From positions 62,001 through 126,000 of the forward strand of contig JAOWBW010000269.1 of NCBI GenBank assembly GCA_026119855.1: a DNA stretch of 64,000 bases. The letters are read 5' to 3'. Below the pieces are notes generated by a model. It did no database searches, was not told where the DNA came from, and was given only the letters and a program-made list of their open reading frames with translations. The DNA comes from Campanula takesimana (lineage: Eukaryota > Streptophyta > Magnoliopsida > Asterales > Campanulaceae). Each line of letters starts with the position of its first letter. Within the stretch, counting starts at the first letter, position 1. The position numbers and the translations under genes were made by a program. Shown here one piece after another: positions 31,042 through 42,721 of this stretch.

Positions 31042-33707
31042 CTACTCCTCCTCTTCGTCTTCTTCATTATCGAAGCCCAACTCTTCCTTGAAACGCTCCA
31101 CCAAAGCATGAAAGTTGTTGGGGTCCACCGGGGGAACGCTCCAGGCCGGCCTCTCGTCAGCCTTATCGTTCTGAGCTATCAACCCTAAAGTCTTCTCGGA
31201 ATAAGGGATCACGGAGTGAGTGGTGCGGGCCTCAATACTATACGTGTCGTTTAGTAAAAGGCGAGCCAGTTTCTTAACAGGGACGTCCACTTCAGGATCA
31301 ATGTGGAGCTGGCGAGCTGCGTGCGTATAGCCATCGACATAAGTAGTTTTCACCTGGTCGTCAATGATTGATGGCATCACGGTACGTTGAAAGTTCAACA
31401 CAGCAGCCTTCTCGTTGACCGGAATACTCTCTTCCAGCTGTTGAAACTTCATCTACACCTCCTCCTTCTCCTTGGCTAACAGGGCGGCACTCGTACTCTC
31501 CTTCTCAATCTCTTCCCTGAGTAACTTGGCCTCCTCTTCAAGCTGCCTTGCAACGGCCTTCTGTTTCTCTATCTCGGCCTCGGCATCCCCAACAGCTTTA
31601 ACCCTCTCGGCATGAGCCAGTTTGGCGCTTTCGCGTGCTTTATTGACCAACTCCACAGTTTGGCCTAGCTTCACTTGGTTTCAGGATGCCTTGCCTTCCA
31701 GATCGGCCATCTTCTTGCCTACTCCAGCCCATTGCGCCGCCTCATGTTTGGCAAGGGTAGCAAGCTGAACGAGGAAATTGAAATCAATTACGGGAACGGA
31801 GAGCAATCAGAAAACAAACAAGTTAATACGTTACCTCGGCGATAATGACCCCCTTGCATTCAGCCATGTGGGCATAAGTAGGCGGCATGGAATCCAATCC
31901 TCGCAAAAGGTCCACATCAAAATCCCGTTCCAAAATTGGTCGGCCAAGTCTCAACATTGGACCAGATCGAGTAGTAACATCCAAGCTCTTCAGTGGACGG
32001 ACATCGGCAAAATCGGCTATCAAAGCATCTATCTCCTCGGAGGAAAAAACAAGCGGAGTACCAGTAGGAGGAGCAGCAGATGAATGCCTTTTGGGAGAAG
32101 GTTCCTCCAACACCTCGTCACCACCATCTCTACCCATTTTCTCACCAAGGGACTCACCGCCATCTCCTCCACCTATATCCTCAAAAACTGTTTCAGCAGC
32201 CTGGTCCGGCTCCGGAGCACCCGTCGTTGCCGCAGCACCACTAGCCTGCACCTCAACTCGTCCTCCGACAGCAACATCAATTATAGGGAGTGGGCCGGCT
32301 TCCTTGGTGAACAAAACCTCCTGCTGAGCTCCCATATCGGCATGCCTCTTAGAGCACCCCAAAGTCTTTGATTTCAGCCTTCTCTTGTTCAGAAGCTTAT
32401 TGGGGTCAGAGGAATACGCACGGGCCAACTCTCTCTCCTCCTCCATGGTCAAATCTAACAATCACAAAGATAAGAGTTAGAAGCTGAACACGAGGTTATC
32501 ATAGTATGAACAGAAATGACGAGATCAGGAGTTTACATCCAACAACTTTTCGGACTTTCAGGCAAGCCTCGTCCTGAGTGCGGCAAATATCACAATCCTT
32601 GATAAAAACAAAATCAAGATGAACAACCCAATCCGGGTAACGATTGCCCCTAACTATGGGCACCATGACGTTCACCCCGGCCCACGGTCCCGGCATAATA
32701 CCAACTTGGACGTAGTAGCCGTGGTTGTTTTCTAAGGACGACCATTCCAACTGCTGCACCGAGGCAAACTCTGTTAACCTTTGGACTAAGGCGTCGCTCC
32801 ACGGGGCCTTATAACATGTTTCAGGATCCTTGGGAATGCTTGTCGGAATGGGAAACTCTCAGCCATGGCGGCTCTCGACTTTGATAACGTGATTATTCTA
32901 ACCTGACACTTTACTGACCGAACTGGAGATCAGAGCGATAATTTTTGGCCTCCTTTGTCTGCTCCTCAGAGTCAACACGCAAGTGTTTTCGTTAAAGCTT
33001 CCCTCAAAAAACTGGTAAAAGGCCCAGGGACATGGCTCGAAACACAAGCTTCAACATAGAGTAATAAAGGATGTAAGGTACCTAACTGCGTTGGCACCTA
33101 GCATGGCGGGGACGGCCTGCCAATCCTCTAGGAATTCACAAATGAAGGGGTCAAGAGGTAAACGGAGCCCTAGCTCAAATTGCTTAAAAAAGAATGCAAC
33201 CTCGGTATGGTTCAAATAAAAGGAAGCCTTTTCCTCACTAGTACTCAAAGGGGAAGCACGCTGATACACCAGATCATAATCTTCACGAGAAATCCTACAG
33301 GAATCATGAAGATACTCGATCATCTCGTCTCCGGCCTTGGGTTGCTTCGGCCTGGTAGACGCTACCGCTTTCCCCCTCCGACTGGCATTCCTTCGACCTC
33401 GACCTCCTTCAAGGATGGCGGCACTAAACTGATCCACTATTCATTCCGAAGTACTCTCCCCCGACATGGCTGCAGAGGAAAGAAGGGGGTTAGCATCAGA
33501 AATCAAGGTAGGAGCTGCATTTACCCCTCTCTCCTCGTTCACTGAAGCCGAGGGGAATACCTCGTCTTCAGACAATACATAATGGGAAGAAATATGAGTC
33601 AAAAGTTCAGACAGGCAAGGAAAAACCACTAAGTTGGGATTCATCTCCCCCAAACGATCGAACCGACGGCTATTGACAGGTCATTTCACGGTGCCATTAA
33701 AAGCCAT
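31042..33707 (-). pseudogene. Spliced antisense gene of the Tat-lineage element, degraded
   Basis: On the minus strand from an ATG at 33707 to a stop near 31042, opposite to pol. The N-terminal part (FFFKQFELGLRLPLDPFICEFLEDW) matches the family described as putative gypsy-type transposon protein. Later comes an Ala/Gly/Glu-rich linker, then a long coiled coil (31453-31674, QLEEEAKLLREEIEKE) and an acidic tail (DNEEDEEEE). Two canonical introns are readable: 32455-32536 (GTAAAC...TTAG) and 31765-31834 (GTAACG...TCAG). Damage: stops at 33681-33683, 33441-33443 and 31453-31455, more between 32760 and 33050, and a frame change there. Such antisense genes are known in Tat elements such as Grande and Retand; their role is unknown. 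Confidence 0.75.
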
Positions 33708-34718
33708 GTGTGTTACAAGGAATTTTCTAATTTTGCTCAGAGCCAATAAAAACGAGGGCCCATCCGTTCTCTAGTAAATCCTACGGTTCGTTTTATGGAA
33801 GCCCAGACGGACGAAGGACGAATAATCAAAAGACATTTGAATGAAGAACAGAGGCGAAACAAAGCTAAGCCAGAAAATGGCGCAGAGAAATCAAAAATGC
33901 AAGGGGGATAGAAGGATACCTGGAAAATCGATGAAAGTAGAGGTAAGAGGATGGGCAGACCAAAAGAGGAAGTATTTCCGAAAGCACTGGTTGAAACTCG
34001 CCGGAATCAAGCAACGTACAAGGACTGCCGGTGCAATCGCCGTTAGTCTTAAAGTCAAAATATTTTCTGGCTGTTCAAATAGAATCAAAGGATGAAAGGG
34101 GGGATTCTAGGGATTTCAACTGTTTAGAATGCTCGGTTCGGGTATACCCCGAGAAATTGACCTAAACTCGCCCGAGATCTAGTGGAAATCTCACGGTAAA
34201 TGGCGGTTACACACGTAATCACCCTAGACCATCATTACCTACAATTAAGGATGGTGATTTCCCCATAAAGCATATGTCCCTTCACTCGTCCCTCACCGCC
34301 TGGCACGGCTAACATCACAAGCCTGACATCATTAGCTTGGGGAGTATCGAACGGTCAAGAGACTGCCAGCACAGACCGACCTATGACTTAGCGGCACCTC
34401 GACTTTGACTAGATTTGACTAAATTATGAGAAGATTACCAGATACAAGTGCGTTCCATGCCGACATGTCAACAAGGATCAGGCGATCGGCATTACTTTAA
34501 GACGACATCATGAAAAAGGTAGTGTTAATGAGATAAAAATCAAGGTCATGCAAGATGCAAGGAATTCAAGCCATTAAGTCAAATCACAATCAGAGCAAAG
34601 GTGACTGAAAGGGTAAAATCCCATTATATATTTATCAAAAAGGACCCCCACAACGAAGCCGGGGGCCTGACCGGTACAAAGTCAAAAAAGAAATTACTGG
34701 ATCACTCTAACCAAAGAT
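33708..34718. other. Spacer between the two antisense ORFs
   Basis: No credible ORF on either strand. It may be an intron or promoter region of the antisense transcript. Confidence 0.4.
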
Positions 34719-35084
34719 TCAAGAAAAATCACAATCTTGATCTTGGTCTCGATCATCTTCCTCCCACTCAACGTCTCCATCATACCCATATTCATCAATA
34801 ATGATGTGTTCTGGGTCATCTTTATCATCTTCATCATCATCCTCGTCCTCATCCTCTGACTCTTCTGCACTAGAGTCATCATCAGAAAATTCTTCAACCG
34901 GGTCTGGTTCCACAAATTAATCGTTACTATCGGACGGCAACTCCTCCGTCGGAAAATAAGATCGTTTCTTCAACGGAAAAACGAAATCGCTGCTGCTAGA
35001 TGGACTGGGGCTTTTAGCTTGATTCTCTGACTCCGAAGTCACTTTTTCGGGAAAAACATCATCGCATTTCCTCTTTGGAGCCAT
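34719..35084 (-). pseudogene. Second antisense ORF, acidic protein with one stop
   Basis: ATG at 35084 (MAPKRKCDDVFPEK), about 121 codons, with one in-frame TAA at 34917-34919. The N-terminus is basic (PKRK, possible nuclear signal), followed by a Ser-rich stretch, and the C-terminal half is almost entirely Asp/Glu. I do not recognise a domain. The sole stop is a TAA that could have been CAA. A TATA box lies upstream on the same strand at 35171-35178, so it may be the first exon of the antisense transcript. Confidence 0.55.
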
Positions 35085-35170
35085 CTTTGAATTTTCGTGA
35101 AATCTGGAATGTTCTTGAGGTATTCTTGGAAGTGAAAGTAAGATGGAGAACAACCAATAGACGGATCGTC

Positions 35171-35178
35171 TATTTATA
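35171..35178 (-). promoter_or_regulatory. TATA box for antisense transcription
   Basis: TATAAATA on the minus strand, 86 bp upstream of the antisense ATG at 35084 and outside the LTR. Confidence 0.55.
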
Positions 35179-35410
35179 CCCCTAGAATATGAGGGGATAG
35201 GGAGTTTATCAATACTACTCATAATTGGAGTGCAATCAATGGAGCCTTCGTTTTCCAAGAAGAGTAATGATTCCACCTGAATTAAATCCATAGTGACATC
35301 AGCAAATCCAATCATCAAGGGATTTTGGCGGCCAACTATCAAATCAAAGTAAATGAAGGGCAGAGCAGGTACAAGAGGCACAGTTCCTACTCGACATGCC
35401 GAGATAGAAA

Positions 35411-35422
35411 CTCGGGGGCCAC
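35411..35422 (+). other. Polypurine tract
   Basis: CTCGGGGGCCAC directly before the 3' LTR; interrupted by pyrimidines but in the right place. Confidence 0.7.
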
Positions 35423-36096
35423 TGAACGACATAAACCGACTTGGGTAAGTGGGACCCAAATGATCTGGGCCCATACACCTAGGAGGCCTATACCGAGAGG
35501 CCCATTCACCTGAAGCCTATACTTATAAGCCGACATCGTACAGGCCGAGCAGGCAGACCTTGCCTAGGTCAAGTTCCAAGAAGCCCAATCCCCAGCCGGC
35601 CTCTAGGACGAGCCGAGCTGGATGACGGGCCGAGTTATATCGGAAACTTTCCTTATTCACATGGAGTCCAATTACAGAGTTTGATTACAACTCTAACAGT
35701 GAAGATCCTTATCTAAACAAGGATATCTCTTATACAAGATAACTGGGATACTACTCATCCTTATCCTGAGTCTATCTCCAAGGAATACGAGTCCCACAGT
35801 AATACGGGCTCCCTAGCTTCTCTAACAAGTTAGGACTCATTCACCCACGCCTATAAAAACAGGTCCTCACAACAGGAGACGGGTAATGAACTCTTTGGCT
35901 CCAAACTAGTCAATTGATTTCCTTATTCACATATACCACCCGTATTCTTACTCTCACGCCGGAGGGCCTTCGCGGTAAAGCCCCGGCGTAGTTTACGTTT
36001 GTTTATTGTGCGCAGATCCGAACGGGGAAGATCTCATTGCTGGATTTATCCGAACCGCTAGACGGAGGGCTGATTCGACACTTTTTGGCAGAATCA
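35423..36096 (+). repeat. Tat-lineage 3' LTR
   Basis: 674 bp, TGAACGACATAAACC...GGCAGAATCA, about 98% identical to the 5' LTR. Confidence 0.95.
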
Positions 36097-36330
36097 AAAC
36101 CGTTTGTAAATATTTTTTTTATCTTGAGATTTCTCTATCATTTTTTCATAAGATAGATTGTGTCCATAATCAGTCTTCCGAGAATAAATCAGTATTGGTT
36201 TTCCGAGATCTTCACATATCTCTTTAGCCTTTGTTAAATCACTCATTTTCAAAGTTCTATGGTATGACTCATTAACTAAATCTCCCCAAGAGTTGGCACA
36301 TTTATGGACATCACATTTGTTCTTATACAT
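36097..36330 (-). pseudogene. Unrecognised ORF fragment cut by the Tat-lineage insertion
   Basis: A minus-strand ORF starting at 36330 (MYKNKCDVHKCANSWGD) runs to the LTR junction, where LTR sequence supplies the stop. Its composition (KPILIYSRKTDYGHN) looks protein-like, and I do not recognise it. Before the insertion the frame would have run only about eight codons further into 23214-23180, so only a tail was lost. It may be an old transposon or gene fragment. Confidence 0.35.
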
Positions 36331-36374
36331 AGGAATCAGAGTATTTTTCCTTCATTCTAATGATATTTTGTTAC

Positions 36375-37772
36375 TGTTGGGTTTCGATACAACAAAACAC
36401 AGGGAACAACGACATTCGAAACCCCACATAAATTCATTCAATACAATTATTTTAATATGATGAGTAACGGTTACTAACACTCGTAGCGTAAATCACAAGT
36501 TATGAACTTTTAGATGGTGATCTTTTGAATATTAAACACCCCTAACTGTATCCACACACAAACTAATTCAAGAACTCTTCTTGATGGATCGCTAGCTAGA
36601 TCCAGCTAAAAACAAAATATTTTTCTTTATGGTTATTGTTTTGCTTCAGTGATTCTTGATTTTTAATAATTCTCAATCAACAATATCAATAAGTATATGT
36701 TGATATCTTATATTAATCTATCACGTTTGGACTTTGTATTTAGACAAATTCTTAGGTACGGCGGGTGCACGCCGTGCGACGGGCATGACCCGCGGGTCAA
36801 CCCGCCCGGCCCGACCCACCTGCCCCATCCGCACAGGTCCATTTAAAAAAAAAAAAATACACCAAAAAACTTTAAAATGTCATATCTTGTGATTTATAAG
36901 TCGAAAAAAAATTTTAAAAATACTGTTGTGTTCGTTTCGACGAGACGAATAAAACTACATAGGTCATGATATGGTTTGATTTTTTTTTTAAAAAAATACA
37001 TTTTTTACACACAAAACAAATTGATCTGCTGTCAGCTGAAAATGTAACACTCTGTTCTGATAAAAGTAACACTTTCATCTTCAAAAAGTAACACTTTCTA
37101 TTGTTAAAGGTAACATCAGTTTTTACAAAAAAAAAAAAAATAGGTTTGCATTTCAATTGTTACTTTATCAATAAAAAATTGTTACATTTCATATATAATG
37201 TTACATTTAGGAATATAAACTCTTACAATTAAGAAAAAAAAATGTTACATTCATTTTTTATAAAATGTAACATTAGTTTTTAGTTGTCAATCCTATGTTA
37301 ATTTTGGGAGAAAAAAAAGGTGTTACATTTGAAAAAATGAGTGTTACATTCCTTTATAAAAAATGTTACTTTAATTTAGTTGTGAATCTTTATGTTATCT
37401 TTAATCTATTGCATCAAAATTGTGGTACATTTGTTTTGAAAAAAAGTGTTACATTTGATGAAAAAAAGTGTTACATTTCGGTATAAAAAGTGTTACTTTT
37501 TGTTGGAGGAAAAAAGTTAGGGTGGCAAAAAAAAAAAAAAAATGTCTCGGCTCGGCTCGGCGCCGCCGCACGGCGTGCGGCCGTTGTACGCGAGACTCGC
37601 TCTTGTATTTAAACTAGGCCTAAACCTAATTCCCTAAAGACTCGGGACTTGAGAGTTAATGAGTTTTACTAGTATGTCCATTACATTTAATATACATTTT
37701 TTTTGGACTTGTGTGATATTTTTATAGTGATTTAGCTGTAGTTAAAGGGAAATACATCATTTTTTCTATTAA
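36375..37772 (-). mobile_element. Degraded Copia LTR remnant with a nested MULE
   Basis: Begins TGTTGGGTTTCGATACAAC and shares order and words (CTAACACTCGTAGCG, GTATCCACACACAAACTAA, later CCTAAAGACTCGGGACTTGAG) with the solo LTR at 50946-52484, so it is a diverged relative on the same strand. It is interrupted by the MULE at 36743-37602 and cut on the right by the Helitron. Confidence 0.5.
36743..37602. mobile_element. GTTAC-rich MULE with 9-bp duplication
   Basis: Flanked by the 9-bp repeat TTGTATTTA (36734-36742 and 37603-37611). Ends are imperfect inverted repeats containing GCACGCCGTGCG on both sides. The 860-bp interior has no ORF of note but carries around 20 GTTAC/GTAAC words, most as GTGTTACATTT or its complement, spaced irregularly. 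Fragments of the family lie at 1280-1650, 2450-2830 and 17620-17790. Confidence 0.8.
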
Positions 37773-40700
37773 CTAGTTAGTAACCCGTCGATACTCGACG
37801 GGCATAATAAAACTAACTAATAACAAAATATAACTTAAAATATGTATTTAAAATATACAAAATTAATTAATAAATTGTACTTTTATCCCCACTGTCTATG
37901 GTTTCTCAAGATCTCTCCTCGACTAACTCGTAAATTGTCATTGTCGGCAATATTTATGTGTCTATCTTATATAACCAAAATCAATATAGTCATTCTAATG
38001 TGCAATCAGAAAAAACCCTATAATTGATGCGACAAAATAACTCTTGGTATTCAAGTACTTTATATTTTAGGCTACGAAGCTTTCCTAAAAATCACAAATC
38101 ACAAGGACAATCTCAAAATGAATTAACGTAAGAGTTTTATTTTAGCTTTGGTGTAAATTCCCATCCAACTCATCTATTAATCTCATTTCTTTTCCCTACA
38201 CTAAAAAAAGCACTGAAAAACCAAAATTTTATTCAATAAATGGGTTCATGAAATCTTAAAATATGAACTTCTCGTTAAAATTAATCGGTTTTTTGAACCC
38301 ATCATTCCACTAATCATCTAATTTCACAAACACTACACAAACTTTAGCCATTTTGTATATTGAACCCTCTCTTTTATTTTAATAATAAAATTCAAATAAA
38401 TTAACGAAAGTCTATAATAATTTTAAGATAAATTCTATTATTTATAATCAATAATATATATGAAGTTAAAATATTAAAATAATAGCTAATTAAAATTATT
38501 ATTTATATATTACATGAAGCAAAAACTTTAGCATAATTAAAGCATAGAAAATAAAATTTTGACATGTAGAATTCCATATGGTACAATGTGATATATTTTT
38601 TTTATATGGAGAATATTGTTTTAATTTTTTGCTTGACGTAATTGATATTTTACCAAAAAAAAATATTCCTTCCGTCACAGAGTAAGAGTCCTTGTTAGAC
38701 CCAATTGGTAGGAAAACAGGCTAGAGGGGGGGGGTGAATAGCCTAATTAAAAATCTTTTCAAAAGAAACACTTTAAAATGCAAAGTCACTAATCGCCAAG
38801 CAAACAATTATTAGTAAGCGCAACGGAGAAGATGTGACTAAGTTTGACTCACACAAAATCAGTATAAAAAGATTTTGAGAGCTTGGTTTAACACAAAGTA
38901 GTTTTTAAAAGTTCAATGCAGTTTCAAGAGATTGGTCAATAGAAATTACAATGAATCAGTATGTATAAATGAGTTACCGGTGATAGATTTCCAAACCGGC
39001 AATGACAAAGCAGTAATATAGCAAACACAAGGGGACACGAGTATTTGGAGAGGTTCACAGTGTAAATACTGCTACGTCCTCTATCAAGTTTGGTCAGAAC
39101 TTGGATTTGGGTTAAGTGCACTATCAGTTTTCCCTAGTCTATTACAAGCTCGGCTTTGCCGGTTACAAAGACCTAAACTCTAGGGATCACTAATAATGGA
39201 TCGTGATACAAATACAAACCAAGTGTTTTTGAGCGGCAAGTCTAAATGGAACTTATCTCACTCAGGTGGGTATGTGAGAAACTCAATCAGTGTATTCCTT
39301 AAATAATCTAGTTTGGGAATACTAACAGTATTGATGAGTTTGTGCACATGTGTATGTCCTATTAAATGTCTAATGATTTCTGGACAAAGAATGTTTGAGC
39401 TTCAATGAATGCTTCAAACTATTCAACTCTCTTCAATGCACCACCCTTCTTTAATGCTCTGAGTCTTCTATTTATAGGAGAAGTAAATGACTTGAGTCTT
39501 TGCGAAGAAGGGTTATAATTTGAATTTCCAGCCGGTTAGGTGAGGAGCATTAAATGCGCAATCTTCAGCATTAATGGTGGAGATATGCCGTACACGCATG
39601 CCTGCAAAAGTCCAATGGGTAAAGACCCCTTTGTCTCAACCGGTTACCTGCAAAAAGCAAGTAAGAGACAGAGTAGAGCTAAAAGTAGCTCGGTGTCAGA
39701 CTAGAGCAGAAAACGTAGCAGAGACAGTTTAACTACTTTCAGTAAGGTCGCACAAAGCAATCGGTAAAGTCAATTAAAGTATAGAACGATGTAACCTGGG
39801 GATATTCATATGAATAATATCTTTGAGTTGACTACCAGTGAGCTTCAGTTTGTCCTTGCTGATTGTAGGGTTGCCGGTGACTTGTGTTGTGTACTGAGTA
39901 AGTCTTTAATCGGCAACTTGTCTTGCTGATTTGTTTTCTGATGCCCTCAAGCTGGTTTGCCTTGGTTTGAAGAGTTGAGTACCACATGTGCTGGACACTA
40001 GGTATCCTAAAGATACCAGAAAGGTTCTAATACCTAAGTGTCAAACATGATTGGGATTAAGCAATTCTAAGACCTATACATATATTTGAACAACAGTCCT
40101 ACCTTAGTTATGCACGTTTATTAAGAAAATTAAACGAAAATGGGTAGACATTGCAAGTGGGTTGAGAATATCATTGTCAATAATACTATTTATAGTGCAA
40201 GTGGACAAAAATAAGTTAGTAGGTGTAGGTTTTTTAATATTTATAGAAGCATTAAAATGATAATGTTGTCCAAAATATTAGTCCTCATTTCCCATCATTT
40301 GTTTATCTTACTTTTAAACTATTTATTTAATCATATGAATAAAACTCTCTAACTTATAATTTAATCTCATTCTATGAAATTTAATTTACTTGACATTTTA
40401 GTTTAAATAACATAAATTATTAAGAACTTTAATTAACGCACAATTAATAATTCTATCAAAAATATCATTTCACAGTTTTCTTATCATTTTTATTAAATAT
40501 ATTATATTAAATTATTTAAATTTATTATCAATAAATTTCATAGCTACTATGAATTAATTATCTATATTCAACTAATATTTTAGATTCCAAGTATAACATA
40601 AGCTTTATTTGTATTTTATCTTTTCTGATGTTGTTGTCAATAATAAGTTATTATGTTATCATCAACTGATTTTCACTCACTTTATTTCACAAGGTACTAC

Positions 40701-41268
40701 TCTCCATGTTCCCAAAAATTAATCCCACTTCAGTTTTGATAATTAACTTGATAAAGCTTTGATAAAAGGTTTTGAAAAACAATTATCTCAATGAAAATTA
40801 TAAATTTATTTATTATTGTACAACATTAAAATTTTAATCAATAATATATACACTTATTATTTAAGTAGCTAAACTGATGCAAATATTTATCAAATTTCAA
40901 TCAATTTAAAGGGACTAAAATTAAATTATTATGCATTATATAGATAGTCCTTGTCCCATCTTCATATACACATAAATTACAACATAAAAACTTAGGCTAT
41001 TATAAAAAAAAAATAAAAAAATGCTAGGCTAGTTAACTCTTTTCAAATAAATCAACCTAATCTAATTGTGTCTGATTTTGTAATGTGAGTGTTGTTGCTA
41101 TATTTTGGGGAGCTTTAAAATTTGAATTATTATGTAAATGGTCATTCTGATGATTGACAGAAATTTATTGGTTGAGAGCATGTTTAATGCCACGTGGAAT
41201 TCCACATCATAAATCATCGTGGCACGTTGTGGGAATAGCATTTGACTCTCTTTTATTGTATATATAGA
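37773..41268 (-). mobile_element. Non-autonomous Helitron
   Basis: On the minus strand the 5' end reads TCTATATATACAATAAAAGA after an A (41268), and the 3' end has the hairpin CCCGTCGAGTATCGACGGG followed by TTACTAACTAG and a T (37773). TC start, hairpin about 8 nt before CTAG, and A/T flanks are the Helitron signature; no target duplication is made. The AT-rich 3.5 kb interior has no Rep/helicase ORF. It hosts a solo LTR (38693-40095) and Stowaway-like remnants near 38665 and 40700. Confidence 0.82.
38693..40095 (+). mobile_element. Solo LTR in the Helitron, GTCCT duplication
   Basis: 1403 bp, TGTTAGACCCAATTGGTAGG...TTTGAACAACA, with perfect 5-bp flanks GTCCT (38688-38692 and 40096-40100). 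The start, with a run of G before GTGAATAGCC, resembles Sirevirus-type LTRs. No internal region or second LTR. Confidence 0.9.
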
Positions 41269-41361
41269 TACATAGATGTGAGGGCAAAATAGCTCATTTA
41301 ATGCAAAATGGATAGGTATTAAAACAAAACCAAACATCAATAGAGGTAGTGATATTTATCA

Positions 41362-41552
41362 TGTTAGAATATTCTCAGTATATAATTTGTATATATCTTC
41401 TTTTTCTAATGTAAATCTCTTTAGCATTTTGATAGTATTCGGTTATCTAAGATAGAACTGAGATTATGGGATTTGATTAAGTTTCCAAGTTGTATTATTC
41501 TACCTATTTAAATGTAATTATATCAATGAGAAAATCAATGAATTATTTATCA
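41362..41552 (+). repeat. Old Copia 5' LTR
   Basis: About 191 bp, TGTTAGAATATTCTCAG...TTATCA. The core CAGTATATAATTTGTATATA recurs in the 3' LTR. The right edge is uncertain by about 10 bp. Confidence 0.75.
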
Positions 41553-41589
41553 TAGATCTTTTATGGTATCACGAGAGGTCTAGGGCACA

Positions 41590-42721
41590 ATTTATTTCAT
41601 TTTGCCTCCCCTCCGTGTACTTGGTCGATATCTCTTTCCTTCTTCCTTTTCTTTTACCGTCTGCTATCTCTTTCAAGGCAATATCACCTTCTAGTTCTGC
41701 TATTTATCAAGCCCTTGTTGTGACGAACATCAAGAATAACATCATGGTTATTCTTGAGAACGTCCAATATACGACATGGGCAGAAGTATTCAAGGTCCAC
41801 GTACACTCTCTATAAAACCTCCACCATATTGTTCCTCCGAAGAAGGGTAAGATGAAGGAACCGTTAACGGAGGAGGAGATCAATATGTACTCTACACTCG
41901 ATGTTAAGATGCTTGGGTGGATATACGACACTATATCCCTCGATCTCCTTAACACTATTTTAGAGCCGGATCAGTCGGTAGTGGATGCTTGGAATACCTT
42001 TAAAGACATCTTCGAGGACATAAGAACTCCCGAACCATTAGCCGTGAGCAGGAGTTCACGTCGAATCTAATGGAATCCTTTCCATCGGCGTCTGCGTATT
42101 GTCAACACTTAAAGCAAATCTCGGACCAACTGAAAAACATCGGTTCTCCAGTGGGTAATGACCAAATGGTTTTGCAAATGGTGGCAGGCTTAAACGAAGC
42201 CTATAATGGGGTTGGGACGTTGCTTCGTCAAAGCAATCCACTACCCAAATTCCATCAGGCTTGCTCTATGTTCATTTTTTGAAAAACTGGTTTACAAAAG
42301 AAGCATCTATGGCATCTGCTATGGTGGAACGTGACTCGGTGAATCCACTCCCTAGGGTTCCTCCGATCCCTCCTCATATGCCCAATAACAATAATGGTTC
42401 AAAAAATCGTAATAATGGGAAGAAAGGTGAAGGGTAAGGCAAGAATGGTGGAAAAGATGGTACTCATTCTGGTGGTAACTCAAATAGCCGCGACAATCAG
42501 TTTGATGGGCCTCTGCAGCAAACATGGAACCAACCATGGAATGACGGGGCACGGCAGCCGGCATAGAGAAATGCATGGAATTGGGCTTGGGTCGTACCAC
42601 AATGCTCGTATTCGACTGCATCCGGTTGGTCTAGGTCGGCCACATCTTTTCCGCAGCCTCAACAGTCTGGCATTCTTGGAGAGAAGCATCCTCAAGCTTA
42701 TGGCGTGTTTGGCGCTATTGG
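41590..42721 (+). pseudogene. Gag region of the old Copia element
   Basis: Broken pieces of a Copia gag (UBN2-like): NNIMVILENVQYTTWAE, then GWIYDTISLDLLNTI, then SDQLKNIGSPVGNDQMVLQM. Several stops and frameshifts. The downstream Gly/Asn/Ser-rich linker (about 42380-42720) runs to the solo LTR insertion. Confidence 0.8.

Larger units (their letters stand above)
23215..36096 (+). mobile_element. Tat-lineage Gypsy LTR retrotransposon, 12.9 kb
   Basis: LTRs 23215-23889 and 35423-36096, with the perfect 5-bp duplication AAACC on both sides (23210-23214 and 36097-36101). It encodes gag-protease, reverse transcriptase, RNase H, a second RNase H, and integrase, in one reading frame. The second RNase H, the long 3' region, tandem repeats after pol and antisense genes are all features of the Tat lineage (Retand, Grande, Ogre relatives). 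LTRs differ at about 13 substitutions and a few one- or two-base indels over 675 bp (about 2%). Confidence 0.96.

Noticed and set aside
31778..32371. Plus-strand ORFs of about 95-146 aa in the Tat 3' region
   Set aside because: Shadows of the antisense exon at 31823-32461, which has splice sites and family resemblance.
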